A stretch of DNA of 64,000 bases from Pseudalkalibacillus hwajinpoensis (GCF_039851965.1 NZ_CP156674.1:434001-498000), one strand, 5' to 3'. Shown: positions 35,345 to 43,665, counted from the stretch's first letter. The notes: generated by a model not told the origin, from the sequence alone. A program made the numbers and translations.

Positions 35345-36505
35345 CTACTTCACTAATGAAACAATTTTTTCTGCGCCGTCAGCCATAGATTCTGCAGCGG
35401 TAATATTTAATCCTGAATCTTTCAGGATTTGCTTTCCTAGATCAACATTAGTACCTTCAAGGCGTACCACAAGCGGAATTTCAAGACCAACTTGTTTCGT
35501 AGCCTCAACAACACCTTCAGCAATTACGTCACACTTCATAATACCGCCGAAGATGTTAACGTAGATTCCTTTCACATTCTTATCAGAAAGGATAATCTTA
35601 AAGGCTTCTGTCACTTTCTCAGCTGTCGCGCCGCCCCCAACGTCAAGGAAGTTAGCGGGGTCGCCGCCGTAGTGCTTGATAATATCCATCGTAGCCATAG
35701 CAAGCCCTGCGCCGTTGACCATACAGCCGATATTACCTTCAAGAGCGATGTAGCTTAGCTCATATTTAGATGCTTCGATTTCTTTTGTATCTTCTTCGTC
35801 AAGATCACGAAGCTCTAAGATATCTTTATGGCGATAAAGGGCGTTTGGATCAAAGTTTAACTTTGCGTCAAGCGCCATAACATTACCGTCTCCAGTTGTA
35901 ACAAGAGGGTTAATTTCTGCAATTGATGCGTCTTTTTCTACAAAAACTTTGTATAAACCAAGCATGAATTTAACCGCTTTATTTACTTGTTCTTTCGGAA
36001 TATTAATATTAAATGCTAACCTTCTAGCCTGATAACCTTGAAGGCCTACGGCAGGATCGATGACCTCTTTAAAAATTTTTTCGGGGCTATGTTCAGCCAC
36101 TTCTTCGATTTCTGTTCCGCCTTCTTCAGAAGCCATCATAACCACTCGTGAAGTGACACGATCAAGAACAAGACCTACATAATACTCCTGCTTAATATCG
36201 CATCCTTCTTCAATAAGTAAGCGCTTTACTTCTTTACCTTCTGGTCCAGTTTGATGAGTGACAAGCGTTTTCCCGAGAATTTCCTCGGCATATGTACGTA
36301 CTTCATCAAGGTTTTTGGCAATTTTAACACCACCAGCCTTACCTCGACCGCCTGCATGGATTTGTGCTTTAACAACATAAACACTACTGTCTAATTGCTT
36401 TGCAACGTCTACCGCTTCTTTAGCGGAGTACGCGACTTGTCCATTAGGGACTGATACCCCGTAGCTTCTTAGGACTTCTTTTCCTTGATACTCATGGATA
36501 TTCAT
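35345..36505 (-). CDS. sucC: Succinyl-CoA ligase (ADP-forming) beta subunit
   Basis: A 386-residue nucleotide-binding partner of SucD. The ATP-grasp domain (about 1-235) contains VKAQIHAGGRGKAGGVKIA, and the ligase domain has GGGATAEKVTEAFKII and VNIFGGIMKCDVIAEGV. The start MNIHEYQGKEVLRSYGV is typical and follows ATAGGAGGATGAGAG. A sigma-A-like promoter is 48 bases upstream. Confidence 0.97.
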   Translation of the reverse strand: MNIHEYQGKEVLRSYGVSVPNGQVAYSAKEAVDVAKQLDSSVYVVKAQIHAGGRGKAGGVKIAKNLDEVRTYAEEILGKTLVTHQTGPEGKEVKRLLIEEGCDIKQEYYVGLVLDRVTSRVVMMASEEGGTEIEEVAEHSPEKIFKEVIDPAVGLQGYQARRLAFNINIPKEQVNKAVKFMLGLYKVFVEKDASIAEINPLVTTGDGNVMALDAKLNFDPNALYRHKDILELRDLDEEDTKEIEASKYELSYIALEGNIGCMVNGAGLAMATMDIIKHYGGDPANFLDVGGGATAEKVTEAFKIILSDKNVKGIYVNIFGGIMKCDVIAEGVVEATKQVGLEIPLVVRLEGTNVDLGKQILKDSGLNITAAESMADGAEKIVSLVK

Positions 36506-36552
36506 TCTCTCATCCTCCTATCCTACTCAAACAAATCTTTGACGACGTTTTC

Positions 36553-36582
36553 ATTGTATAGAAAATTCACACCGATTGTCTA
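36553..36582 (-). promoter_or_regulatory. Candidate sigma-A promoter of sucCD
   Basis: Minus strand TAGACA (36577-36582), 18-base spacer, TACAAT (36553-36558), about 40 bases before the sucC start. Confidence 0.5.
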
Positions 36583-36696
36583 CCCTTTTGTCTAAAAGTC
36601 CCTATTCTTAATAAAATAGGTTCATTCCTAGGAGCTTATTATAGGTTGAATTACCAGCAAACTCTATTGGATAAAGATAGGGTTTGTCCCCTTAAC

Positions 36697-36729
36697 AAAA
36701 AAAACAGAAAAACGGATTATCTTCCGTCT
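36697..36729 (-). terminator. Terminator overlapping the stop of the small ORF
   Basis: A 7-bp stem (AGACGGA with TCCGTTT, one G-U pair) whose loop contains the TAA of the small ORF, followed by TTCTGTTTTTTTTG on the minus strand. Confidence 0.7.
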
Positions 36730-36896
36730 TCCTGTTCTTCTTTCCCTTGCTTTCCAGGCGGGCTGTCTTGCTGCTCCCGTTTCTGATGGTCTGTGATTGT
36801 TAATTCCCTTGCAGCAGCCGGAGTATAAACACCAAACTCTTCTCCTGCCTCTTCATAAAATGAATCGTTCTTTTCTGGATGCACACGATCATTCAC
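36717..36896 (-). CDS. Candidate small hydrophilic protein, unrecognised
   Basis: I do not recognise this 59-residue ORF. It begins at GTG 36896, 10 bases after AAAGGAG, and reads MNDRVHPEKNDSFYEEAGEE at its start; the rest is rich in Glu, Gln and Arg and ends KEEQEDGR. There is no membrane segment or cysteine. The open frame continues upstream without a stop into rnhB (through an LHEITAF segment), so a longer version with an unusual start cannot be excluded. A terminator covers its stop codon, a pattern shared by several real genes nearby. It occupies the place of ylqG and ylqH in B. subtilis but resembles neither. Confidence 0.45.
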   Translation of the reverse strand: MNDRVHPEKNDSFYEEAGEEFGVYTPAAARELTITDHQKREQQDSPPGKQGKEEQEDGR

Positions 36897-36967
36897 TGAT
36901 TCTCTTCTCCTTTTATCTGGTATAGGAGTAGTATCAACAAAAGCAGTAATTTCATGCAGGCTTCCTT

Positions 36968-37750
36968 CTAAAACATCCCGAGTCGATCTCTCACCGGCGC
37001 AAATGATTTTCGGTGCGCTTCAGTTACACCGTATTCATCCAATGCCGATAGGTGCTCCTTTGTCCCATACCCTACATGTCGTTCAAAACCATATCGAGGA
37101 TAAGTATGTGCTAACTCTTTCATCATCCGATCTCTCGTCACTTTGGCTACAATGGACGCTGCAGCGATGCTAACGCTTCTTGCATCACCTTTTATTAGTG
37201 ACTCCTGTTTAATAGGAACAGGTAGCTTCATCGCATCCACAAGAAGCATATCTGCGGGAAAACGTAAAGCCTCCACCGCTTTTTGCATTGCTTTTCGGGT
37301 CGCCTGATAAATATTTAATTCATCAATTTCCAACGGAGTCATTATGCCAGTACCAATCGCAATCGCATGGATATGTATTTTGTCGTAAAGCTCATTGAGG
37401 GTCGGTTTTGACAGTTTTTTCGAATCCTGCAACCCTAGAATCGGGACATCAGGGTTTAAAATGACCGCTGAAGCAACCACAGGCCCTGCCAGAGGCCCCC
37501 TTCCTACTTCATCGACTCCAGCTATAGCTTGATAGCCAAGATTGCTGTATTGCGCTTCAAAGACGCTCATTGCTTTATGTTTGTTAATTAGCTTTTGTTT
37601 CTCTTGTATTTTCTTCTCTTCACGAGCAATCAATTTCATAACGCCTTTACGTTCATCTTTCTTAAATTCTTCCCAATCTTCACTAGTGAATTGCTGGTTA
37701 GCCATTAACTGTTCTATTTCGTTTATCGATCGGTTGCTTTTCCCACTCAC
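36968..37750 (-). CDS. rnhB: Ribonuclease HII
   Basis: A 260-residue enzyme that cleaves RNA in RNA-DNA hybrids and at single ribonucleotides in DNA. The catalytic block GVDEVGRGPLAGPVVASAVI carries the first acidic pair, and LLVDAMKLPVP and GDARSVSIAAASIVAKVTRD follow. I choose GTG 37750, preceded by AAAGAGGG at 6 bases, giving MSGKSNRSINEIEQL; longer reading frames cross the rbgA terminator. The length fits the B. subtilis enzyme (255). Confidence 0.94.
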   Translation of the reverse strand: MSGKSNRSINEIEQLMANQQFTSEDWEEFKKDERKGVMKLIAREEKKIQEKQKLINKHKAMSVFEAQYSNLGYQAIAGVDEVGRGPLAGPVVASAVILNPDVPILGLQDSKKLSKPTLNELYDKIHIHAIAIGTGIMTPLEIDELNIYQATRKAMQKAVEALRFPADMLLVDAMKLPVPIKQESLIKGDARSVSIAAASIVAKVTRDRMMKELAHTYPRYGFERHVGYGTKEHLSALDEYGVTEAHRKSFAPVRDRLGMF

Positions 37751-37776
37751 ACGTTTCCCTCTTTCCACTTTTGAAT

Positions 37777-37807
37777 CGAAAAAAGGTAAGGCGCAGGCCT
37801 TACCTTT
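37777..37807 (-). terminator. Intrinsic terminator overlapping the rbgA stop codon
   Basis: A perfect 11-bp stem AAAGGTAAGGC/GCCTTACCTTT with a 4-base loop and further T on the minus strand. Its left arm contains the rbgA TAA codon. Confidence 0.9.
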
Positions 37808-38648
37808 CCGGCGTCTCCAGTGTAACGTCACCGAGTTTGCCACTTCTGAGCTCTCTTAAAACCGTTTCAGCAGTTTTATCGTAATCAATCCAGCCGCCAC
37901 TCATTAAAAAGCCGCGCTTTTTTCCAATTTCGTCGAAGAGTTCGACAACGTCTTCAGGAATATGATCCAGCTTGTAACGGTCCTTTAAACGTTCAGGATA
38001 GTGAGCGCTAAGAAACTTAAGCACAAACACAGAAATATCCTGAAAATCAAGAATTTCATCCTTGATCGCACCTGTAGCGGCAAGCTTGTATCCTGTTAAT
38101 TGATCTTCAAATTTCGGCCATAATATCCCTGGCGTATCAAGAAGATCCATTTCATCTCCAACCTTGATCCACTGCTGCTTTTTGGTAATACCTGGTCTGT
38201 CACCTGTCTTAGCGATTCTTTTCCCTGCAAGACGATTAATCAGGGTAGACTTTCCTACGTTTGGAATGCCAAGAATCAAGGCGCGAACCGCACGCGGCTT
38301 CATTCCCTTTTCAATCATTCGATCAATCTTATTACTTACAAGCTCCCTTGCTGCACCAGGAATGGACTTAACTCCTTTGCCTGTTTGAGAATCAATCGAT
38401 AGTGCTTTATGTCCTAGCGATTGAAAATAGTGCTTCCACTCTGACGTCTTCTGGTCATCAGCCATATCAGCCTTATTTAGCAAGATGAGTCTCGGTTTGG
38501 AAGAAACGATTTCATCAATCATCGGATTTCGTGATGCAAGAGGAATCCGAGCATCTACCAGTTCAATTACAACATCAATCATTTTCAGCTTTTCGGTAAT
38601 CTCCCGGCGTGCTTTTGCCATATGTCCAGGAAACCATTGAATCGTCAT
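37800..38648 (-). CDS. rbgA: Ribosome biogenesis GTPase RbgA (YlqF)
   Basis: A 282-residue circularly permuted GTPase needed for a late step of 50S assembly (incorporation of L16, L27 and others). The motif order is permuted: NKAD (58-61) comes before GIPNVGKS (127-134) and DTPG (about 173). The C-terminal ANTAR-like helical domain follows. It starts MTIQWFPGHMAKARREI, diagnostic for the family. It follows sipS by 18 bp. Confidence 0.97.
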   Translation of the reverse strand: MTIQWFPGHMAKARREITEKLKMIDVVIELVDARIPLASRNPMIDEIVSSKPRLILLNKADMADDQKTSEWKHYFQSLGHKALSIDSQTGKGVKSIPGAARELVSNKIDRMIEKGMKPRAVRALILGIPNVGKSTLINRLAGKRIAKTGDRPGITKKQQWIKVGDEMDLLDTPGILWPKFEDQLTGYKLAATGAIKDEILDFQDISVFVLKFLSAHYPERLKDRYKLDHIPEDVVELFDEIGKKRGFLMSGGWIDYDKTAETVLRELRSGKLGDVTLETPER

Positions 38649-38666
38649 GCCATCTCCACCTATTCT

Positions 38667-39227
38667 CTATTCCATCACTTGTAAATCCGTTAGTGGCCAG
38701 AAGATGATGTTAGCTTCTCCCACTACTTTTTCCATTGGTACAAATCCAATGGAACGGCTGTCTTTGCTATGCTGACGGTTATCTCCCAACACGAATAAAT
38801 GATCTTCTGGTACAGTCATTTGACCTGTCACCCCTGTAAGATCAAAGTCATAGGTTAAATCTCCATCGAGACCGTTCTTAAATGGATCAAGATACGGTTC
38901 TTCAATTGGTTCATCATTTACATACAGCGTATCGTCCTTGTATTCTATTTTGTCACCGGGAAGCCCTATCACTCGTTTAATATAGTCTCGTCCTTCAACT
39001 GCTTCAAATACGATAATATCAAAGCGCTCTGCATCTCCAATATTATAACTAATTTTGTTAACAATCATTCGGTCGCGGTCGTGGAGTGTCGGCATCATAC
39101 TTTCCCCATCAACAACTATTGGAGCAAAGATAAAGTAGCGAACCGCTCCTGCAAGGATAAACGCAATGACGAGCGCTCTGATCCATTCCCAGGAGTCTTT
39201 TTTATCTGCTGTTCTCTTGCTATTCAT
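38667..39227 (-). CDS. sipS: Type I signal peptidase
   Basis: A 186-residue membrane-anchored peptidase that removes signal peptides from exported proteins. One N-terminal membrane helix (about 15-36) precedes the catalytic Ser43 in the box GESMMPTL and Lys84 in DYIKRVIGLPGD; the later box GDNRQHSKDSRSIG is intact. The Ser/Lys bacterial type (not the ER type) is clear. The symbol is given for the B. subtilis P-type family; which of several paralogues it matches is uncertain. It lies between rplS and rbgA. Confidence 0.93.
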   Translation of the reverse strand: MNSKRTADKKDSWEWIRALVIAFILAGAVRYFIFAPIVVDGESMMPTLHDRDRMIVNKISYNIGDAERFDIIVFEAVEGRDYIKRVIGLPGDKIEYKDDTLYVNDEPIEEPYLDPFKNGLDGDLTYDFDLTGVTGQMTVPEDHLFVLGDNRQHSKDSRSIGFVPMEKVVGEANIIFWPLTDLQVME

Positions 39228-39352
39228 GCTCGTTCCTCCTACATTAAAAGGGTATTTTTTTAAATCCTTTTCCCTTTATGACTTTCCTACAAACCTGTAT
39301 GTACTTCTCCATTTTAACATAGCATTCTAAGTGAGGGTATCTTTAGAAACAG

Positions 39353-39382
39353 AAAAAAGAAGCCTGACTGAGCAAGCTCCTT
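39353..39382 (-). terminator. Intrinsic terminator after rplS
   Basis: A 7-bp stem (AAGGAGC with GCTTCTT, one G-U pair), 12-base loop, then TTTTTC on the minus strand. Confidence 0.75.
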
Positions 39383-39392
39383 TTCCTTAACT

Positions 39393-39737
39393 TTATCGAA
39401 TTTCTTTAATACGAGCGGCTTTACCACGAAGTGCACGCAAGTAGTATAGCTTAGCACGGCGAACTTTACCGCGACGAGCAACTTCAAGCTTAGCAATTTT
39501 CGGTGAATGTACAGGGAATGTACGCTCAACACCTACGCCGTAAGAAATCTTACGTACTGTAAACGTTTCGCTAATTCCGCCACCACGTCGTTTAATCACA
39601 ACACCTTCGAATAACTGAATACGCTCACGAGTGCCTTCGACAACTTTAACGTGAACTTTAACAGTATCTCCTGGTCGGAAATTAGGAAGATCCGACTTAA
39701 GCTGGTCTTTTGTGATATCCTGGATTAACTTGTGCAT
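39393..39737 (-). CDS. rplS: 50S ribosomal protein L19
   Basis: A 114-residue protein at the 30S-50S interface. The start MHKLIQDITKDQLKSDLPNF follows GGAGGGTTACTTG; the longer upstream frame is leader sequence. The conserved FEGVVIKRRGGGISETFTVRK and the basic C-terminus RRAKLYYLRALRGKAARIKE are complete. It has its own promoter in the trmD-rplS gap. Confidence 0.97.
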   Translation of the reverse strand: MHKLIQDITKDQLKSDLPNFRPGDTVKVHVKVVEGTRERIQLFEGVVIKRRGGGISETFTVRKISYGVGVERTFPVHSPKIAKLEVARRGKVRRAKLYYLRALRGKAARIKEIR

Positions 39738-39820
39738 CAAGTAACCCTCCTTCCACACAGATGCTCTTATAAATAATGAATCATTACAGCGGAACATCGT
39801 AATACGTGACCAATGCCACA
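39738..39820 (-). promoter_or_regulatory. rplS leader (possible L19 leader RNA)
   Basis: About 80 bases lie between the predicted transcription start and rplS. They contain an ATTAC/GTAAT hairpin. A leader RNA upstream of rplS is a known Firmicutes feature; I recognise the position and not the consensus structure, so this call is tentative. Confidence 0.35.
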
Positions 39821-39826
39821 ACTGAT

Positions 39827-39855
39827 ATCATAGCATAGCATAATTTAGATTACAA
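39827..39855 (-). promoter_or_regulatory. Sigma-A promoter of rplS
   Basis: Minus strand TTGTAA (39850-39855), 17-base spacer, TATGAT (39827-39832), directly behind trmD. Confidence 0.65.
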
Positions 39856-39863
39856 GAAAGAAT

Positions 39864-40604
39864 TCAGTCGGATTCTTTCTTAATTTCTTCAAACATTTTC
39901 TGCTCTTCAATTGTAAGATTCTTGGCTTCAATGAGATCCGGTCTTCTATTCCATGTCCGTCTTATGGACTCTTTCAGTCGCCACCGATCAACGGCGGCAT
40001 GATTTCCTGAGAGGAGCACATCTGGCACCCCGATCCCCTGAAACTCTGCAGGTCTGGTGTAATGAGGATGTTCGAGCAGACCATTACTAAAAGAATCTTT
40101 CGGTGCAGAATCCTTATTACCTAGAACACCAGGTAATAACCTTGTCACACTATCAATCACGACCATACTCGCAAGTTCTCCTCCGGTTAAGACAAAGTCT
40201 CCAATCGATATCTCATCTGTAACAAGATGCTCACGAATCCGTTCATCATAACCTTCATAATGCCCACAAACAAAAATCAAGTGATCCTCTTCCGCAAGCT
40301 CTTCCGCCTTCTTTTGGGTGAACCGCTCTCCCTGGGGACACATTAATATCACTCTCGGACGTTTTCCTTCAGACAGAGCATCTACAGCGTCGAACACAGG
40401 CTGTGGTGTCAGGACCATCCCGGCTCCACCGCCATATGGATAATCATCAACGTTTTTATGCTTATTGGAACTGTAGTCTCTAAAGTTTGTTACCTGGTAA
40501 GAGACGGCTCCACTTTCTTCTGCTCGCTTTAGGATGGAATGACTAAAAACCCCGGTAAACATATCAGGAAACAAAGATAGTACATCAATCTTCATGCTAG
40601 TCAC
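39864..40604 (-). CDS. trmD: tRNA (guanine-37-N1) methyltransferase TrmD
   Basis: A 246-residue SPOUT enzyme that methylates G37 next to the anticodon and prevents frameshifting. The trefoil-knot AdoMet site is DEISIGDFVLTGGELASMV and the segment LLEHPHYTRPAEFQG is diagnostic. Two starts are possible: GTG 40604, 5 bases after GGAAGG and overlapping the rimM end, or ATG 40595 (MKIDVLSLFPDMF), which matches homologues better but has a poorly spaced site. It follows rimM in the rpsP-trmD cluster. Confidence 0.95.
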   Translation of the reverse strand: MTSMKIDVLSLFPDMFTGVFSHSILKRAEESGAVSYQVTNFRDYSSNKHKNVDDYPYGGGAGMVLTPQPVFDAVDALSEGKRPRVILMCPQGERFTQKKAEELAEEDHLIFVCGHYEGYDERIREHLVTDEISIGDFVLTGGELASMVVIDSVTRLLPGVLGNKDSAPKDSFSNGLLEHPHYTRPAEFQGIGVPDVLLSGNHAAVDRWRLKESIRRTWNRRPDLIEAKNLTIEEQKMFEEIKKESD

Positions 40605-41112
40605 GAAGTCCTTCCATTAAATGCACAGTAATCTTTGCCTCTGTTAAATCCACCTTCTTAACAACTTGAGCAATATACGGCAATAATAGATCCTTACCAC
40701 CACCGGCACTTTGAACAACCCAGACGTCATTCGCTCCAGGCGAAAGAATTTCCTTCACCTTTCCTAGGAATTCATTTTCTTCGGTGTACACCTCAAGTCC
40801 AATGATGTCACGGTAATAGAATTCTTCCTCCTCTAATTGTCCCCCCTGGTCTTCCATGATCTTCAAGATGCCCTCTTTCATATGTTCTACCTCATTGATA
40901 TTGTGGTAGCCTTCAAACGTAAGCAAATCAAACTGCTTATGCTTTCGATGTGAGGACACTGTTAACCCAACCGGTTCGTCATTCTTAAATAAATACAGGC
41001 GACTACCTACAGCATAGCGCTCTTCAGGGAAATCCGTACGCGAAATAACCCGGACTTCTCCTCGTACACCATGGGTATTTACGATCTTGCCAACGTTAAG
41101 CCATTCTGTCAT
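40597..41112 (-). CDS. rimM: Ribosome maturation factor RimM
   Basis: A 171-residue factor binding S19 during 30S head assembly. It has the N-terminal RimM beta barrel (VGKIVNTHGVRGEVRV at about 7-22) and a C-terminal PRC barrel (YYRDIIGLEVYTEENEFLG, about 97-115). Its start overlaps the ylqD stop by 4 bases, and its end overlaps the trmD GTG start, so ylqD-rimM-trmD are translationally linked. Confidence 0.96.
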   Translation of the reverse strand: MTEWLNVGKIVNTHGVRGEVRVISRTDFPEERYAVGSRLYLFKNDEPVGLTVSSHRKHKQFDLLTFEGYHNINEVEHMKEGILKIMEDQGGQLEEEEFYYRDIIGLEVYTEENEFLGKVKEILSPGANDVWVVQSAGGGKDLLLPYIAQVVKKVDLTEAKITVHLMEGLRD

Positions 41113-41525
41113 CTCATTATGTCCTTTCCTCTTGAATCAGGGAAGATGCTTTGAACAATCCCGTCTTTAACAACTATTTTACCTTTTTCTCCGCTTTCAT
41201 GCCACTCATCCCCAACCTGGATTTCCTGAACCGATTCCACTTCTCCATCGTACAGTTCGCTTCCCTCTGGCAGAAGATCAAGCTGATCAATTTTATATTC
41301 TAAATACGAAACCCGCTCAGATCGTGAACGGATTTCTTTATCGAATTGTTCGGAAATCCATTTTTGATCTGAAGGACGTTTCTTCTGTAATCGTTTTTTT
41401 TCAAACTGAAGGTGCTCACATTCTTGCTTTAGAGAACTTCTCTCCTTCTGCCATTTTTTGAGATAGGAAGCCCGGCTTAAATCAGTTAGAATTTGTTTCA
41501 CTTCATACTTCATTATTATTTTCAA
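41109..41525 (-). CDS. ylqD: YlqD family protein
   Basis: A 138-residue protein of the YlqD family, function unknown. Residues 15-75 are predicted coiled coil (charged heptads KKWQKERSSLKQECEHLQFE), followed by a beta-rich end with EIQVGDEWHESGEKGKIVVK. I keep the TTG start at 41525: GGAGGGG lies 7-8 bases upstream, and family members begin MKII; the internal ATG at 41513 has no ribosome binding site. It is conserved between khpA and rimM. Confidence 0.88.
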   Translation of the reverse strand: MKIIMKYEVKQILTDLSRASYLKKWQKERSSLKQECEHLQFEKKRLQKKRPSDQKWISEQFDKEIRSRSERVSYLEYKIDQLDLLPEGSELYDGEVESVQEIQVGDEWHESGEKGKIVVKDGIVQSIFPDSRGKDIMR

Positions 41526-41621
41526 AGCGCTACCCCTCCATTATGTAGATAGGTGGTACTATCCGATTCTGACATGGCCGCCAGGATAAGATGAGAAAAA
41601 GCTATCCTTCGTCTCTAACGT

Positions 41622-41648
41622 AAAAAAAAGAGGAGTTTCATCTCCTCC
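41622..41648 (-). terminator. Intrinsic terminator after khpA
   Basis: Stem GAGGAG/CTCCTC with a 6-base loop and eight T on the minus strand; it starts one base after the khpA stop codon. Confidence 0.88.
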
Positions 41649-41882
41649 CTACAGAACATCTAACTGTACACGTTTCGGTGCTTGAACAGCAGCTGCATTC
41701 ATGACTGTTCGGATGGATTTTGCGACCTTCCCATGTTTGCCAATCACCTTTCCAGTATCATCAGCATGAACATGAAGCTTGTAAATATCTACTTGATCTG
41801 TCGCTTCCTTCTCAACACGAACTTCATCGGGATGGTCCACAAGCGCTTTAACAATCGTCTCAACTAGGGCTTCCATTGTCAT
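41649..41882 (-). CDS. khpA: RNA-binding protein KhpA (YlqC)
   Basis: A 77-residue single KH-domain protein. The RNA-binding loop is VIGKHGKVAKSIR (about residues 45-57). KhpA works with KhpB/Jag in Firmicutes in small-RNA binding and cell elongation; khpB is not in this window. Two ATG codons (41882 and 41876) are possible after AAAGGTGGGG. It lies between rpsP and ylqD with a hairpin on each side. Confidence 0.92.
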   Translation of the reverse strand: MTMEALVETIVKALVDHPDEVRVEKEATDQVDIYKLHVHADDTGKVIGKHGKVAKSIRTVMNAAAVQAPKRVQLDVL

Positions 41883-41922
41883 ATCCCCACCTTTTGAAAA
41901 AATGACGGACTGGATACACCAA

Positions 41923-41946
41923 AGGAGGCTTTCAAGAAAGCCTCCT
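41923..41946 (-). terminator. Hairpin between rpsP and khpA
   Basis: A perfect 11-bp stem AGGAGGCTTTC/GAAAGCCTCCT with a 2-base loop; only three T follow, so it may be a processing or partial termination site. Confidence 0.55.
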
Positions 41947-41959
41947 CTAAGGTGTTATG

Positions 41960-42232
41960 TTACTTAGTGTTTTTTGCGTTGTGAAGCTTCTCCATAAGTC
42001 CTTCAGTGGAGAATAAGTTACGTACTGTATCAGAAGGCTTAGCGCCTTTAAGCATCCAATCAAGAGCTTTCTCTTCGTTGATTTTCACTTCAACAGGATT
42101 AGCAACCGGATTGTAAGTTCCGATTTCCTCGATGAAACGCCCGTCACGTGGTGCACGTGAATCAGCAACAACTACGCGATAGTAAGGAGCTCTTTTAGCA
42201 CCCATACGCTTTAAACGAATTTTAACTGCCAT
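41960..42232 (-). CDS. rpsP: 30S ribosomal protein S16
   Basis: A 90-residue primary assembly protein of the 30S body. The start MAVKIRLKRMGAKRAPYYRV follows TTGGAGGTGAAAG. The conserved ADSRAPRDGRFIEEIGTYNP and the C-terminal LKGAKPSDTVRNLFS are complete. It has its own promoter after ffh and is separated from khpA by a hairpin. Confidence 0.97.
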   Translation of the reverse strand: MAVKIRLKRMGAKRAPYYRVVVADSRAPRDGRFIEEIGTYNPVANPVEVKINEEKALDWMLKGAKPSDTVRNLFSTEGLMEKLHNAKNTK

Positions 42233-42267
42233 GTCTTTCACCTCCAAAAATATTCACATAAATAAAT

Positions 42268-42296
42268 ATAATATCATAAATTTATACTCTTGTAAA
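42268..42296 (-). promoter_or_regulatory. Sigma-A promoter of rpsP
   Basis: Minus strand TTTACA (42291-42296), 17-base spacer, TATTAT (42268-42273), in an A/T-rich 83-bp gap between ffh and rpsP. Confidence 0.7.
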
Positions 42297-42315
42297 GAGA
42301 AAATTTATTTCGTTT

Positions 42316-43665
42316 TTATTGCATGAATGGAAAATTCATGCCCTTACCCTTTTTCTTGCCGCCTTTTGACATGTTCGTCATCTGCTTCATCATTTTCTTC
42401 ATCTCATCAAATTGTTTCAAGAGACGATTAACGTCTTGCACAGATGTTCCACTTCCGACAGCAATTCTTTTTTTACGACTCGAATTGATGATATCGGGTT
42501 CCTCTTTCTCACGAGTTGTCATCGATTGAATGATCGCTTCAACTCGACCGATTTGCTTTTCATCAACACTTACATTCTTCATGGCTTTCTTGTTCATACC
42601 AGGAATCATGTCCATCAATTCATCAAGCGGTCCCATACTTCGAACCTGTCCAAGCTGCTCAAGGAAGTCATCGAACGTAAAGCTCATCGTCCTCATTTTT
42701 TTCTCGAGTTCTTTCGCCTTATCTTCGTCAACAGACGTTTGTGCCTTTTCAATGAGCGTTAGAACGTCTCCCATTCCAAGAATACGCGACGCCATCCGCT
42801 CGGGATGAAATGGTTCAAGCGCATCAAGCTTTTCACCCATACCGGCGAACTTGATTGGCTTATCTGTAACGGACTTAATCGAAAGGGCAGCTCCCCCTCG
42901 TGTATCTCCATCGAGCTTCGTCAGAACAACTCCGGTAATGTCGAGGGCCTCATTAAAACTCTCAGCTACATTAACCGCATCTTGACCCGTCATGGAATCA
43001 ACGACAAGGAAGATTTCATCAGGTGTTACAGCTTCCTTTACATCTTTAAGTTCCTGCATGAGGTTTTCATCAATGTGTAAACGGCCTGCTGTATCAATGA
43101 TAACGTAATCGAGATGTTCTTCTTTTGCTTTTTCTATCGCTTTGGAAGCAATCTCAACTGGACTAACTTGATCGCCCATTGAAAACACTGGCATACTAAG
43201 TTGTTTACCGAGCGTTTCGAGCTGGTTGATTGCTGCAGGACGATAAATATCTGCCGCTACAAGCAATGGTTTGCGATTATGATTTTTACGTAGATGGTTT
43301 GCAAGCTTCCCGACAGTTGTCGTCTTACCTGCACCCTGTAGACCGGCCATCATAATAACAGTCGGCGGGCGGCTTGAAACAGCAATTTTGCTCTGCTCGC
43401 CACCCATTAGCGCTGTCAGCTCTTCATTAACAACTTTAATGACTTGCTGACCCGGCGTCAGGCTTTTCATAACTTCCTGACCGACGGCTCGCTCTTTAAC
43501 CTTGTTGATAAACTGTTTTACGACTTTAAAGTTAACATCAGCTTCAAGCAGGGCGAGCCTTACTTCACGCATCATTTCTTTTACGTCAGCTTCTGTTACT
43601 TTCCCTTTGCCACGAATCTTCTGCAGGGTGTCTTGCAGTCGGTCGGCTAACCCTTCGAATGCCAT
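42316..43665 (-). CDS. ffh: Signal recognition particle protein Ffh
   Basis: A 449-residue SRP54-type GTPase that binds signal sequences and 4.5S/6S scRNA. N domain (about 1-95), G domain with GLQGAGKTTTVGKLA (108-122) and DTAGR, and a methionine-rich M domain (about 300-449) with MNKKAMKNVS and the RNA-binding SGTSVQDVNRLLKQF. It ends in a Lys/Met-rich tail. It pairs with ftsY, two genes upstream, with ylxM between them as in B. subtilis. Confidence 0.97.
   Translation of the reverse strand: MAFEGLADRLQDTLQKIRGKGKVTEADVKEMMREVRLALLEADVNFKVVKQFINKVKERAVGQEVMKSLTPGQQVIKVVNEELTALMGGEQSKIAVSSRPPTVIMMAGLQGAGKTTTVGKLANHLRKNHNRKPLLVAADIYRPAAINQLETLGKQLSMPVFSMGDQVSPVEIASKAIEKAKEEHLDYVIIDTAGRLHIDENLMQELKDVKEAVTPDEIFLVVDSMTGQDAVNVAESFNEALDITGVVLTKLDGDTRGGAALSIKSVTDKPIKFAGMGEKLDALEPFHPERMASRILGMGDVLTLIEKAQTSVDEDKAKELEKKMRTMSFTFDDFLEQLGQVRSMGPLDELMDMIPGMNKKAMKNVSVDEKQIGRVEAIIQSMTTREKEEPDIINSSRKKRIAVGSGTSVQDVNRLLKQFDEMKKMMKQMTNMSKGGKKKGKGMNFPFMQ

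Noticed and set aside
36968..37843. 291-residue version of RNase HII
   Set aside because: The extra N-terminal residues are read through the rbgA terminator stem and have no ribosome binding site; the GTG at 37750 does.
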